64,000 nt of DNA, from the NCBI RefSeq assembly GCF_000321225.1, contig NW_004450464.1, forward strand, positions 3,419,569-3,483,568. The letters are read 5' to 3'. Position numbers and translations under genes: made by a program. Below the pieces are notes generated by a model. The model searched no databases. It saw nothing but the letters and a program-made list of their open reading frames with translations, and was not told the origin of the DNA. Each line of letters opens with the position of its first letter. Position 1 is the first letter of the stretch. This stretch comes from Odobenus rosmarus divergens. Lineage: Eukaryota; Chordata; Mammalia; Carnivora; Odobenidae. Below, one piece after another: positions 36,473 through 47,560 of the stretch.

Positions 36473-36670
36473 GGGCGCCTGGGTGGCTCAGTTGGTTAAG
36501 CGACTGCCTTCAGCTCAGGTCATGATCCTGAAGTCCCGGGATCGAGTCCCGCACCGGGCTCCCTGCTCAGCGGGGAGTCTGCTTCTCCCTCTGACCCTCT
36601 TCCCTCTCGTGCTCTCTATCTCTCATTCTCTCTCTCTCAAATAAATAAATAAAATCTTAAAAAAAAAGAA
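36473..36670 (+). mobile_element. CAN-SINE with perfect 17-bp TSD
   Basis: 'gggcgcctgggtggctcagt', 'cagctcaggtcatgatcctg', 'ggagtctgcttctccctctg', CT-rich region, 'caaataaataaataaaatct', A tail. The perfect TSD 'aagaaatttattgacaa' lies at 36456-36472 and 36671-36687. A 64-codon frame at 36450-36644 is this SINE. Confidence 0.98.
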
Positions 36671-36687
36671 AAGAAATTTATTGACAA

Positions 36688-39525
36688 AATAGAGAATGAG
36701 AAACTTGAAAGAAACTAAAACATGTGATAGAAACTTTGGAAGTTTATTTTACTGATCTAAAATATTTTATTGATCATAGAAAACCACAGTCTAAACTCAG
36801 ACAAATTACAAAAAAACAATTTGAAATATAACTTGCTTGAAATGTGGGGATTACCAGTAACCTCTGTTACAGTATATACTATGTTATTAAATGTCATTAA
36901 AAGAGCTCATAGCTCATATATAAAATTTTGTGTTTGAAACAAAAAGGGAAATCTCCTATACTGATGATAATAATCAACTGGGGTGAAAACACATCTATTG
37001 ACCAAAAAGCAATGTGACTCTACTAGGTTATCTTTTCCCTTAAGGAAGATGTAGTTTAAGACATATGATGGTTGCAAATCAGAAATATGGAAGAATGATC
37101 ACCAGCCCCAGTGACTATGTCCCAACATTCTTCATCCATAGCTAAGATGGTATGATAGTGAGCCTCATGCTGGGCAGCAGGAAGATCCAACATGAGGGAG
37201 TGACAGCGCTGGGGTTGGAATGCTCAGTCTGATTGGGTGAGTCTGACATGGAGGACAGATCCTTCTCATAGGAAGAGAAGGCTGACAAAATCAGACAGGG
37301 TATTTGGGCACCAGCCTGGACTATAGAGCCATTATCCTGGTCTGCAAATGAAGCCACAAAGGCTGGGTTCAGTCATATGGATTAGGCAGAGGAGGCCTGG
37401 CAGCAAAATGGTAAACCCTCCCCAAGCACACTTCACTCTGGATTGGCAAGATTTATTGCCACCCACTAGCTAATGACTGAGCTACTTGCTAGAACTTGTT
37501 TATCGGCTTAGGGCAGAGCTAGCAGATCGAAGGTCTTCAGTGACTACAACTGAGCAATCCTAAGAAAAAGAAGAGAGATTGATAGCCCCTATATATATGG
37601 ATTTTTCATTTGGGATTATTTAGCTTCTTCAGGGAGACTGTGAAAGTCCCTGTGGACCTTTATAAATAGAATGGATACTCATTAGTCAAAAATCAGGGAG
37701 ATGAAATCAATCGTTTCTGAAGATGTTTTGCATCCTAATGTTGTGTGCTTCCAAGTTCCCCCATATGGCATTTTCCATCATTTTACTTTGGTATGTGCAA
37801 ACTGTCGTGAGGTAATGCCTCTGAGAGCATGAATCCCAGAGTAGACTCTGACAGTTCTCTCCCCTTCTCCTCGAAGCGACTAAAGAGCCACGTTAAAAAA
37901 TAATAATACATTTTAAAAGGTTGTGGCCTACTGCATATTTTTCCCTTCCAAATTAGAGAATGCTTTTGGAAATCTTCCAAAAAGCCAAAAAGGGATAATA
38001 AAGCCCTTGTTCCAATGAGATGCAAATTCCAGGTGTTTGGCTGTGATGACTGCTCCACAGAAACCTTGCAAATTCTGATCTCAGCAAAATGATAGATTTC
38101 TGTAGGACACAGCACATGGTGTCTTCTGTCTCTCATGGTCAAATTTCTTTAGTGTTAAATCCATAAATATCAAGATTCTACTGCACTGATTCCATTAAGA
38201 TGTTTGGTCTGCAATTGGTGTAAACTACTTTGAAGGGACAACAGGATTAGAACCTTAGTTGGAACAATCAGATGCTTCTTGATGTACTCAACTGAGCTAA
38301 AGAGAAGAGCATGTTATGATTTCCTGTAACAACAAGAAGGCGTTTGTTTTGTTTTAGTCTGTGGTGAAACAGCACAGCGTAACCATCATGCATAGTAATA
38401 TTATTTATTATTTAAAATACTATAGGTATTAACATTTTTTTACTGAAAATAGTAACATCTCTAAAGATCTGAGTGCCTTTCTCATTAATACTTACCTCGT
38501 TTCAGTTATTTAAAGTCAGAGTTTCTTAACAGAGGACAGAAACATGGGATCACCTTCAGACTGTTGACCCTCCCACCCAAAGTTCCATGTGTGTGTGACT
38601 GAGGAGAAGGTTGTAGAGTTCTACCAGGTTCTCAAAGGGGTCCATGACCCAGAAAGGTAAAGCACTTCTATTTTAAATGAAGTTCCTTCTTGCCTTTCTT
38701 TGAAGTAGGCTCAGATAGGTGTAGTTCTTCTAAGTCACTTTGAACCCTTTTATACATCTGGGTCAAATATGCTGCCTGGCTCTGGAGCATCCTGGCCTCA
38801 GTTACTTCTCCTCTGATGGACTGAACACCGTCTCCTACTTTAGCAACTTGGCATGCTCATGGTTCCCCAAGAGAAGCTTAATTTCCCCAAGTGTCTCTTT
38901 TTGGCAGCCCCTCTCACACCTTTTCTTTTGATTCCCTCAAAAGAAGAGTAACACAGCGGCATAATGGCTTTGGGAACTTGTGGTCCTTGTTTGTTTCATT
39001 CACATTTATTCAAAGGTCTTTCTGGGATTAAAAGGGAATGCCCATTTATTACCTACTACAGAAAAACCTGGAATAAGAGGAAAGGTCAAAACAATAGAAT
39101 AACCATTACCCATTATGCAGAGATAATGACTTTTAAGGGTTTCTTTTTTCATATTTTCTTCCATGTAAATATAATATTATGTACACTTACAATGTGTTAA
39201 TTCATTAGATATTTACATACATGAAGACTAAAAATGTAAGTATCAAAGCTTAATGATTTTTTTTAACAGAACACAAAATAGCTAGGTGGCCCTGTAAAAG
39301 GCTATATCCCCAGTATGGAAGCTGGACTGTGTTTTGTTAGAAAAGATACTCAGCCCCTGGCAGTTAATAAGTTGTTTGATGTTTGATTCTTGAATACATG
39401 TACATCTTTACTCAGTGATATATATTTTTCTTAGAGGAAATCTATGCCTGAATAAGATGCACAGAAATTTTCTCTTTAATCTATTTACTTATATTTTTGC
39501 CATATCCTATTTAGAATAGGAACCG
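36688..39525. other. Long stretch without a recognised repeat or gene
   Basis: About 2.8 kb. The largest frame, 119 codons on the minus strand (37783-38142), has no domain or family signature I recognise and lacks exon-like context. A hAT-like phrase 'ttctcaaaggggtccatgac' at about 38630 is too short to call. Confidence 0.45.
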
Positions 39526-39529
39526 ATTG

Positions 39530-39722
39530 CTACTGGGCATTTACTATATTCTAAGCAATTCACATGCATTTTTCTCCTTTAGTCTGGACAAAGGTCCTGG
39601 GACGGTGGTACTGCGTGTATCCTCATTTATAGATGAAGAAGCTAAAGCTTGGAGATACTAAATCACTTACCCCGGATCTTAAGCACAGGAAGTAGCAGAG
39701 TCAGGTCAGCCTGACTCACTTT
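39530..39722 (-). mobile_element. MIR SINE (reverse)
   Basis: 'gggcatttactatattctaa', 'cctcatttatagatgaagaa', 'cagagtcaggtcagcctgac' in the expected antisense order. Confidence 0.8.
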
Positions 39723-39748
39723 AACTTGCCTGTGCTCGGCTCTACTAG

Positions 39749-39912
39749 TGTTTCTCAAAGTGTGGTCCCTGGACTGGGCAGCATCAGCTGGGAATTGGTT
39801 AGGGATGCAAATTCTCAAACCCCATCCTGAACCTAGTGGATCAGAAATGCTAGGGGTGAGGTCAGCATTCTGTATCTTAACAAGCCTTCCAGGTGGTTTT
39901 GATAGATGCAAA
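39749..39912 (-). mobile_element. MER5A hAT element (reverse)
   Basis: 'gtttctcaaagtgtggtccc', 'cagcatcagctgggaattgg', 'ggatgcaaattctcaaaccc', 'tggatcagaaatgctagggg' and 'caagccttccaggtggtttt' follow the complement of MER5A over nearly its full length. A minus/plus frame pair here is not coding. Confidence 0.92.
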
Positions 39913-40238
39913 ACTTTTAGGGTCCTCTGCTCTCTAATAGACTCCAAATTGTGAAAGGTTGCTGATACACAATTTTTAAAAAAAATCTGGTTTTTGAGAA
40001 GAATCATGTTAGGCCCCTGCCAAAGTATTAAGTTAGCGTTTATTGCTTAAACATTCAGAATTTTACTTTGGGGATTCTTTGAGTGTTTTATGCATTAGTT
40101 CATAAGAATTGAAGCTTAAGACCCAGGCTTTTGGTGCAGGCTGGGGCGTGGTGAGTACGCGCTGCTAACCCTTCCATGCTGTCCTCACGTTACTCATGAA
40201 TGGTGATCTGAATTAGGATCCAGCTGAACAGATGACTA
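39913..40238. other. Unannotated sequence, nothing recognised
   Basis: No repeat or gene recognised. Confidence 0.4.
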
Positions 40239-40312
40239 CAAACAAAACAAAACAAAACAAAAGAAACAACAACAAAAAAAACCCAAACCGAACCAAACCA
40301 AAACAAAAAACC
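40239..40312. repeat. AAAAC-type simple repeat
   Basis: (AAAAC)n with AAC, CCAAA and A-run interruptions. No SINE body is attached on either side, so this is not simply the tail of a recognisable element. Confidence 0.88.
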
Positions 40313-41232
40313 CACAACGCTGTTACACAGGTCAGGCTTGCTCATTGTTGAGTAAGAAAATGAAAGTTAGTTTTAAAACAGGTCCAACAGGATAGACGTA
40401 TTTTTCAAATTCAGTGGGTTCTTTACTGGAAGCCACGAGGACCCCATAGTCTTAGTCCTGTTGACCCAATGCAGGGTTTGCACCCCAAGGCTGACTCTCC
40501 TGATCCTGGTGTTTGTGTTGTTTTTTGTTTTTTGGTTTGTTTTTTATCCCTGTACTCTGTATGTGGCTCCTCATGGAGGAGAAACCCATACATTCAGAAT
40601 GTCATTTGCATATTTCCGAAGTCCAAGGCATTTTCGTGGTAAATGTATTCGATTTTTAAGAACTTAGGAGTGATTAGGTATAATTTAATATAGATATGGC
40701 CAGCCTCGGTGTCCCTGGGTAGCTGAAATTCAATTTTTTTTTAATTAGTATTTGAAAAGGAAGACCTCCTCTAGCCATTGTAATCGTATTTTCACTGTAT
40801 TTTTATTCCTTTCCAGATCTGACTGTCTTAAAATTTAATTACTGTTAGCAAGACCTTTATGGGAAGAATAGAAATATTCTCGTAATAGTGTTAGCATATT
40901 AAATGTAATTTTCAGGTAGCCCTCCTAGGATTCCAGCACTCCTCAATAGAGCCAATTTAACTGCCTTTTTCTGCCCTGACAGTCCACACGTATTCAACTC
41001 ACAAATGTGTCCTTTGCCTGGCTCTTCTGATGCTATTAGAACTTTATTGTCCTAGTGCATTAGAGTGTTCATTCGCTCCTGATAAGACCTCAAATCTGAG
41101 ATGCATTTTAATGCTGTTCATATGAATACCATTAAACATGCTAATTATAACTCTTCTGCACATTAAGGCACACTTTTGTTGGTTTGTTTGTGGTTTTTGT
41201 TGTTTTTTAACCATGTTAGTTGTTTACAATTC
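40313..41232. other. Unannotated sequence, nothing recognised
   Basis: About 0.9 kb. 'catttgcatatttccgaagt' and AT-rich flanks show no named repeat; no gene recognised. Confidence 0.4.
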
Positions 41233-41250
41233 AAAAATAGGAGGGTTTTG

Positions 41251-41367
41251 GAGCACCTGGCTGGCTCAGTCGGAAGACCATGCAACTCTTGCTCTCGGGG
41301 TCATGAGTTTGAGTCCCACATGGGGTGTAGAGATTACTTAAATAAATAAAACATTAAAAATAAAATA
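41251..41367 (+). mobile_element. Short CAN-SINE without CT-rich domain
   Basis: 'gagcacctggctggctcagt', 'cggaagaccatgcaactctt', 'ctcggggtcatgagtttgag', 'tggggtgtagagattactta', 'aataaataaaacattaaaaa'. It goes from the tRNA-related part to the A-rich tail without the polypyrimidine domain. Flanking 'gagggttttg' at 41241-41250 is repeated at 41369-41378 (TSD). Confidence 0.93.
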
Positions 41368-41378
41368 AGAGGGTTTTG

Positions 41379-41814
41379 AAAAAGAAAAATCAAAGATTGC
41401 TATATAAGAACATAAAGGAAAAAGTACACACCTTTGTATAAAAACCAAGGTCAAATGACTCAAGAATTAAAACAAGTGATGACAATATGTAATTTTGTCC
41501 AAGTATTAAAAGAAATATGTAAAGGGACGTTAGACCTCGAAGTCCGAAAAATGGAAGGACAGCTTCTTAGGCCTGAGTTCCATGTCTGGGCCAACATAGG
41601 AGACTGGGACTAAAAGTTCGGCTGTCCCCCCTCCCAGCCCCTGGCGTCCTGTCTCATTTCCGGTAAGAGCAGCTGATTCTCCCGTGGCTGGAGGACTCTC
41701 AGGCAATGCCCAGCACTTCAACAGAAGGACCTGCACCTGCAGCCTTTTATTCGCCCCAGGAGGTTATTTGTCAGCTATAGGCTCTTCCTTATTTGGAATC
41801 AACATACCCATATT
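41379..41814. other. Unannotated, locally GC-richer sequence
   Basis: 41540-41760 is richer in G+C than its surroundings and leaves short frames open on both strands. I recognise no exon, promoter or repeat. Confidence 0.4.
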
Positions 41815-41829
41815 TCTGTGTTTGGTTTT

Positions 41830-42024
41830 TTGTTTGTTTGTTTGTTTGTTTGTTTGTTTCGGGGAGAGAGGATGAGAGAGCAGGAGGGAGACGCAGAGAG
41901 AATATGAAGCGGACTCCATGCTGAGCTCAGATCTGATGCGAGTCTTGATCCCACAGCTGTGAGATCATGACCTGAGCCGAAACCAAGAGCTGGTTGCTTA
42001 ACCGATTGAGCCACCCAGGAGCCC
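41830..42024 (-). mobile_element. CAN-SINE (reverse), older variant with (TTTG)n tail
   Basis: Tail 'tgtttgtttgtttgtttgtt', then GA-rich region, 'cttgatcccacagctgtgag', 'atcatgacctgagccgaaac', 'caagagctggttgcttaacc', 'gattgagccacccaggagcc'. TSD 'tctgt[g/a]tttggtttt' at 41815-41829 and 42025-42039. It has the 'aaaccaagagctgg' box of the older subtype. Confidence 0.95.
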
Positions 42025-42070
42025 TCTGTATTTGGTTTTAATTGAGATGTTTAGTCCCTAAACAAGATAT

Positions 42071-42112
42071 CTTTCACATTTTAATTGTTTTTTTTTACAT
42101 TTTAATTGTTTT
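42071..42112. repeat. Short tandem duplication
   Basis: Two copies of about 21 bp containing 'acattttaattgttttt', separated by T-run length variation. Confidence 0.75.
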
Positions 42113-43119
42113 TAATAGTATATCCTCCTTTTTCTTGCAACAAATATAGATCGTTCTGTTAAATTCTAATCAGCGAGAGCTCCTAGCTTCCAGTGAGAGG
42201 GAGAATTCCATTTTTAAAAAGCGACACCCAGAGTGGGTTTTAGCTGAGCTCGGTGTATGGTCGTTGTGCACAGAGTTCCAATAGTTTTATTCTTTTTCAA
42301 TCACCCTTTCAAAGTGAAGGTCAGAGAAAAACTTGATGTTTGCTCTTCAGGACTACACCACATTTTCGTTCGTTAGCTTGAACATGCAATAGTAGTAAAT
42401 AATCCAGAAGAGCCCAAGTTCATTGCTGCATTTGGCTTCCTGTCATAGAAAAAGACAGAGACAACCAACTGGGCTTCACTGTAGGATCAGTTAATGAATT
42501 TTCAATTCCCATTGCATTTATGCTTTATTATTTAAATTTATATGTTTGTGCTGTCATTCCAAGCAAAGTGTTTTCTGCAATTTCTCAAGATGAGAAGGTG
42601 TTTTTCTACAAAATGCCAAGATGAGAGATAAAGAAATATGTCTCTATTATCTCTCGATTTTTCTGTCTATATGTCTTCATGTGTGCTTATTTCATTTATA
42701 TATATGATATTCCTTTTGATGTGTGACAGAGCTTGTTTGAGAGAACTGTAATTTGATGTTACTTTAAGGATATAAAACACAACATCTGATGTTAATAATT
42801 TGTGGCACAGAATGGAAAAGGAATTCACGGGTAGAAATAGCCACCTTCTTCCTGCCTCCTGCTTGAGCCTGACTGTCAGAATCCATGCCTACCCTTGTCC
42901 CCCTGGAGGACTGCTGTGGCATCTGTGACTTGCAGACAGTCAGTCCCCTGAGGATGCCATGTAATGAATGATGAAAGCTCAGAGCCGTTAAAAAGAAGCA
43001 TTACAAAAGTGTGAACGCTGTGTTGTTTGCTTTCTCCCCCCCGGTAATTAGTGAAACAGAAGGAAGGCGAAGAATGGAGAGCTTTAGCAACTGTCAGAAG
43101 TATTTCGTGTTAAAAATAA
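42113..43119. other. Repeat-poor sequence, no gene
   Basis: About 1 kb without recognised repeats; AT-rich with no motif I can assign. Confidence 0.4.
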
Positions 43120-43292
43120 ATGGTGATGGGGGAGGGGCTAGGAGGGGGATGGGCATTATGGAGAGCACTTGCGATGAGCGCTGGGTGTGGTATAGAAGTG
43201 ATGAACCACTAAATTCTACTCCTGAAGCCAATATTGCATTGTATGTTACCTAATTAGAATTTAAATAAAAAGTTGAAAAGAAAAAAAATTAG
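43120..43292 (+). mobile_element. Carnivore LINE-1 3'-terminal fragment
   Basis: 'gggggatgggcattatggag', 'agcacttgcgatgagcgctg', 'ggtgtggtatagaagtgatg', 'aatattgcattgtatgttac' and a terminal A-rich tail. This resembles the carnivore LINE-1 3' end ('ATGGGTATTAAGGAGGGCAC ... GAGCACTGGGTGTTATA'). 5'-truncated to about 170 bp. Confidence 0.8.
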
Positions 43293-43311
43293 AAGTAAAT
43301 ACTGATAGGAT

Positions 43312-43668
43312 TCCTAATCAGATGCCCTTAGCATAGGGAGATCATCCTGGGTTATTTGAGTGGGCTCAAAATAATCACGACGGTCCTTAAAAGTGGAGGG
43401 AAGCTGAAGAGGAGGTCAGATGACACTATGAGACCAAGACTTCATCAGCTGTTCTTGACTTTGAAGATGAGGGAAGGGGCCAAAGAGCCAAGGAATATAG
43501 ACTGCCTCTGGAAGCTAGAAAAGGCAGTGAAACAAATTCTTCATTAAACCCTCCAGAAAGAAATGCAGCCCTGCTGGTACCTTAATGTTAACCCAGTAAG
43601 ACTCATTTTGGGTTTCTGATCTCCAAAATTATTAGATGATAAATTTGTGTTGTTTTATGCCACTAAGA
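43312..43668 (+). mobile_element. MaLR LTR (MLT1/MST-like)
   Basis: 'aataatcacgacggtcctta', 'ctttgaagatgagggaaggg', 'gccaaagagccaaggaatat', 'cctccagaaagaaatgcagc', 'cctgctggtaccttaatgtt' and 'tgtgttgttttatgccacta' run in consensus order to the LTR 3' end. Confidence 0.82.
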
Positions 43669-43722
43669 AAAGGGAAGGGGAGGGGAGGAGAGGGAGAGAA
43701 GAGAAGAGAAGAGAAGAGAAGC
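43668..43722. repeat. AAGAG/GGGGA purine microsatellite
   Basis: G/A-only tract of about 55 bp: (GGGGA)n passing into (GAGAA)n. It directly abuts the 3' end of the MaLR LTR. Confidence 0.9.
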
Positions 43723-44450
43723 CAAAATTTTAAGTAGATATTAAGTAGAGGATTTATTTATTTTATTTATTTTTAACAGTTCTCAATACAGATTTTTAAA
43801 ACATAGTCTACAGATGTAACTAGTACTGAAATAGGAATATATATATGGACATATATGCATATGTTTGTGTGCATACATGTATAGACACGTATATTCCATG
43901 TTTTCTTTTCTATGGAGTCAGTCTCCACTCTTCCTTCCAGGTCTGTGTAGGTCTCACCCTGCACTGTAGCTTTTTAGTTGTTCTAGTCTAGTAAGGTACA
44001 CCCCCTAAACTCAACTGACTTTTTCTTATAATCTCAAATATTGCATAATCTAGCCTGAGAGAGCAAAACTTCTTCTCTACATCATTTATTTAAAGCACAA
44101 CTAATATCACTTTCTCTTTTTAATTTCTAAAAACCACTGAGTCCCTAATCAGATTATAAATATTTTGAGTACATGCACTAGTCATTATTTTATTTTCAAT
44201 GTGTATAGTTAGTATAGTGCCCAAAATACTATACTTTTAAGTCTTTATACAACTAAGACTTAGGTGTAATGCTTATTAGTTTGCAATGATACTTACAATA
44301 CTTATTATGACATGATGACGATTAAAAGTTCGACAGACGTCTTTTGTGAACCTTAAGATCTAATATGCTGGTAAAGATACAACGATGTTAAGAGGTAGTG
44401 CACAAAGGGCACGTGCATTGAAACTACAGAAGATTTTGTGATGGTCCTAA
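43723..44450. other. Unannotated sequence, nothing recognised
   Basis: AT-rich with a TA/CA-rich patch at 43835-43895. No gene or named repeat. Confidence 0.4.
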
Positions 44451-44451
44451 A

Positions 44452-44660
44452 GCAGCGTTATCCAATAGAAATCTTCAGTTTCAGAGATTATGGAAATTAT
44501 TTCTACTCTCCAATATAGGGGCCACTAGCTACTTGGCTAATGAGCACTTGTGATGTGGCTAGTGTCACTAAAGGACTGAATTTTTATTTTAATTAATTCA
44601 AGTTTAAATTAAATGGCCACATATGCCAGTGGCTACCATAATGGACAACTTGAAGACACT
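44452..44660 (+). mobile_element. hAT-Charlie element (MER3-like, short type)
   Basis: 'agcgttatccaatagaaatc', 'ggccactagctacttggcta', 'atgagcacttgtgatgtggc', 'gactgaatttttattttaat', 'tggccacatatgccagtggc' and 'taccataatggacaacttga'. Both ends of the non-autonomous hAT are visible. Confidence 0.78.
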
Positions 44661-44764
44661 TTTAGATTGATAGATCGCTGTCCACGTTCTAAGGGCAAGT
44701 GTCGTCAAGGGATAGGGTCATTTTTGTCTTTGCAAATGGTCTTATTACTGAAGCAGTGAATGAA

Positions 44765-45100
44765 TAATGTGGAGCAGTGATACCCGAAGTGTTCTGCAGT
44801 TCAGACCCGACAATGAACTGTTTGTTACTAGTCCATGACAAGTTAAGAAATTGAGAGTAAGCATTTAGAAACTTCTGTGGCCACTTGGCATTGATGTAAC
44901 ATCCAAACATGGACTCATTGGATTCATCTCACTAAGCAGGGCATAGACCACTTTGGGTATTTTTAAGCTTGCACAGTGAGTGCCATCTGGTGTTAGCACA
45001 GGTGGGTGCAATAGGACCCCATATTGGCCCATGGAAGATTGGAAATTTTTAAAAAACTATCCTCTCCCCAAATAGCTACACATAGTTTAAGAAGCCCAGG
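44765..45100 (+). mobile_element. Probable hAT DNA transposon fossil, family uncertain
   Basis: 'tgatacccgaagtgttctgc', 'gtttgttactagtccatgac' and 'catagtttaagaagcccagg' have the form of hAT-Charlie ends ('..CCAAAGTGTGGTCTGC..' and '..GTTTAAGAACCCTGG'). The internal part is not aligned by me. Confidence 0.4.
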
Positions 45101-45224
45101 TGGAGAAGTCTCAGAATCAGAGGCCAGGAGGCCAGTCTGTTCCTTATAACCTGGCTCAACTGTATTGACCAGACCTCTCAGAACAAAAGGACTTAAAGGA
45201 GAAGCAATTAGAAATTATAGACTT

Positions 45225-45355
45225 CCACTCTCTCAACAGACAAATGAAAAACCCAAGTCCCAGGAACGATGTGACATACTTCAACTACTTCCATCTGAGC
45301 TTGGAGACCTCCTTTTCTGACCCTCAGGCAAGCTCTTTTTCCACCATGCCAAGTG
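45225..45355 (-). mobile_element. MIR-type SINE (reverse), diverged
   Basis: 'gagcttggagacctcctttt', 'ctgaccctcaggcaagctct' and 'ttttccaccatgcca' resemble the antisense tRNA-side of MIRb/MIR3. Weak core. Confidence 0.45.
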
Positions 45356-45779
45356 GATATGGGCCAAGAGAGATCTTATGATTCCCTCGCACAACAAATA
45401 GAGAAGTCTGAGGATATTACTGCAACACATCCATAAAATCCACCCTGCAGTCTGCTTGTGCCTGTACCAACCTAGGTTCACTTCCCCTTTTTAATGAGTT
45501 GTCACTACAGTGAATTTAAGAAAAAAACAATGGAGACAATGTATCCATATGGCTCAGTGCATAGAGAAAACGAATCAATGAAACCAGCCCTTCTACTCAA
45601 GTGTTAGATTTCACACAAACTATGCATCAGTTTGTTTTCCTAAACCATGAAACGATGCTTCCCATTTTGATTTCCCACCTTGATTTGTTCTGAGATAGTA
45701 GCAAAATGGTAATAGGATGCAACAGTTTATGACCCCTTAGGAGCCCAGAAAGAATTCAGGAAAGCGGTATTTGTTATAT
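45356..45779. other. Unannotated sequence, nothing recognised
   Basis: No repeat or gene recognised. Confidence 0.4.
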
Positions 45780-46230
45780 TGGAAATAGGGCAGCTTATAT
45801 GATCAAATGTGTAATGGGTAGTGTCATTGCCCCAGTGAGATGCCCTGTACTGGCAGGTTCTTCCAGACCCACAGCCACACCTTTCTCCCAAAGACCGCCC
45901 TTAGTCACAGGAGCCATCCAGCTTAAGAAGTAACAAAAGAACATCTCTCTCCCTTTCTATCCCTCGGTGAGATAGGGGCAATCTGCCACCAAGCGTGGAC
46001 GGATGTCTGTCCCTTTGCCTCACAGTGGGATTTACCTGATGCAGCACTTCACATTCCCAGAGCTCCTTGTGGGATCAGGCTAAAACCAGCCTCCAGCTGA
46101 ACCCCTTTACTTATTCTGCCTCTCACTTCCTTAAAGGTTCCCACTGAGAATGTACCTTTAAGAATCCACTTGTACAAGAATCCCCATCTCAGGCTCTGCT
46201 TCTAGGGAATTTGACTCACAACAGAGGGTA
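45780..46230. repeat. Possible ancient ERV LTR fragment
   Basis: Less AT-rich than its surroundings. It ends 'caagaatccccatctcaggc', 'tctgcttctagggaatttga', a phrase typical of old ERVL-class LTR 3' ends. I cannot name the family. Confidence 0.4.
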
Positions 46231-47461
46231 CACAAACTAAAAACTTTCAAATAGCTAATTTTCTTATTACTGCGAATATTTTGAGCTGTGACTTGATTTG
46301 AATTCACAAGGGTTTAATGATCCTGTTCTTTAAAAAAACAAAAAAAAAATCTAAATTTCCAGATCCTTTTGAACTATCTTAAAAACTTTTTATCTCCTGA
46401 GTTTGGACTCCTTATTGTCTTTGATCACTGACTTCAGATCAAAACTGCTGCTCTGTTAGAAAGCATGCAGCTATTCCCGAGCATGTGCTAATTGCCATTT
46501 CCTATCTGATGAGACTGTTGTAGAAGTTTCTCTACAAGAACGTAACAGCATATCTCAAGTGCATGACTATTTTCTTATGCAAATAAAAATACCCTATATT
46601 TTAAAATTTATGAATACTATTGCTATGTTATTTAGCGGGAAAATTAATCATCCAAAAGTTTGTCCTTTTGGGGGGTGGGGAGTAGGAGAAGCCTGCTTTA
46701 TTAATTTGTGATAAATAACAATATGTTTAAAATAACAAAACCTGGGGAAATAAATTTCCATTTTATATTCAAATCATGTCAGTTGCATAGGAAATGGAAT
46801 TTATTAGGGAAAATCCTATAGCTATTTGCATAATTTTCTTGTGCTGAAACATGAGAAAAATCTGGCTGCATATACTAGAGCCCGGTTTAACTTTGCTTTC
46901 AAATACTCATTCACCAACCTAAGCCTTTTTCTTTCCTCAATCTCTATGGAGCTCACATAAAATATGCACTTAAGCTCATGTAAAAATAATTCATTCTTCC
47001 ATTTTCCTCCAAATCACTTCACACTCTCATGTGTTTATTAATAAATTTAGTTGTCTGTCATCTCCTTTGATAGCTGTTTCTGTTAGAGACTTTGCAATGG
47101 TGGTAGAGCCACTAAAATTCCAATCACCATCTTCAACAATGTCTCATCTCTCTATTTTATTCATCCATGTGGCCAAGTCTCTTACCGATCATTCAACAAA
47201 TCTCTACCAAATGTCATCTTCTTTTTCTTCTATTTCCTCCTAAAATCTTAACAGTACTGCAGACCCCCTTCCTAATTTGCAAAATTTCCAGAATTAAGTG
47301 CCGTGGAATCATTCGCTTTTGGCAAATATGACTAAACTTGGAATTTTCTGTGGTGTTGAATGAAAGCAGAATCATTGCTAATCAATCCTAACTTTCACCT
47401 CATGCTGATGGGACTCAGGATCTACTACAATTTAACCAGAGCAAGACTTTGTCACAAAAAT
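46231..47461. other. Unannotated AT-rich sequence
   Basis: About 1.2 kb with no recognised repeat family or gene. 47.05-47.25 kb may be degraded LINE sequence. Confidence 0.4.
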
Positions 47462-47506
47462 GAAAGAAAGAAAGAGAGAGAAGAAAGAAAAGAAAGAAAG
47501 AAGAAA

Positions 47507-47559
<53 letters not shown>

Positions 47560-47560
47560 C
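47462..47560. repeat. GAAA microsatellite, about 100 bp purine tract
   Basis: (GAAA)n with GAGA and AAGAAG interruptions in the left half, then an uninterrupted GAAA run of about 48 bp. The plus strand is essentially all purine. Frames crossing it give Lys/Glu/Arg or Phe/Leu/Ser repeats. Confidence 0.97.

Noticed and set aside
37783..38142. 119-codon minus-strand reading frame
   Set aside because: No recognisable domain, repeat or retrocopy feature; length is within chance expectation for 64 kb.
38620..38670. 'ttctcaaaggggtccatgac' considered as a hAT terminus
   Set aside because: Only about 20 bases fit; no matching second terminus found.
47432..47475. Alu-like phrase 'gagcaagactttgtcacaa' before the GAAA tract
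   Set aside because: Only about 25 bases resemble the end of a primate Alu; upstream sequence does not match an Alu and carnivores lack Alu. Coincidence or a shared low-complexity context.
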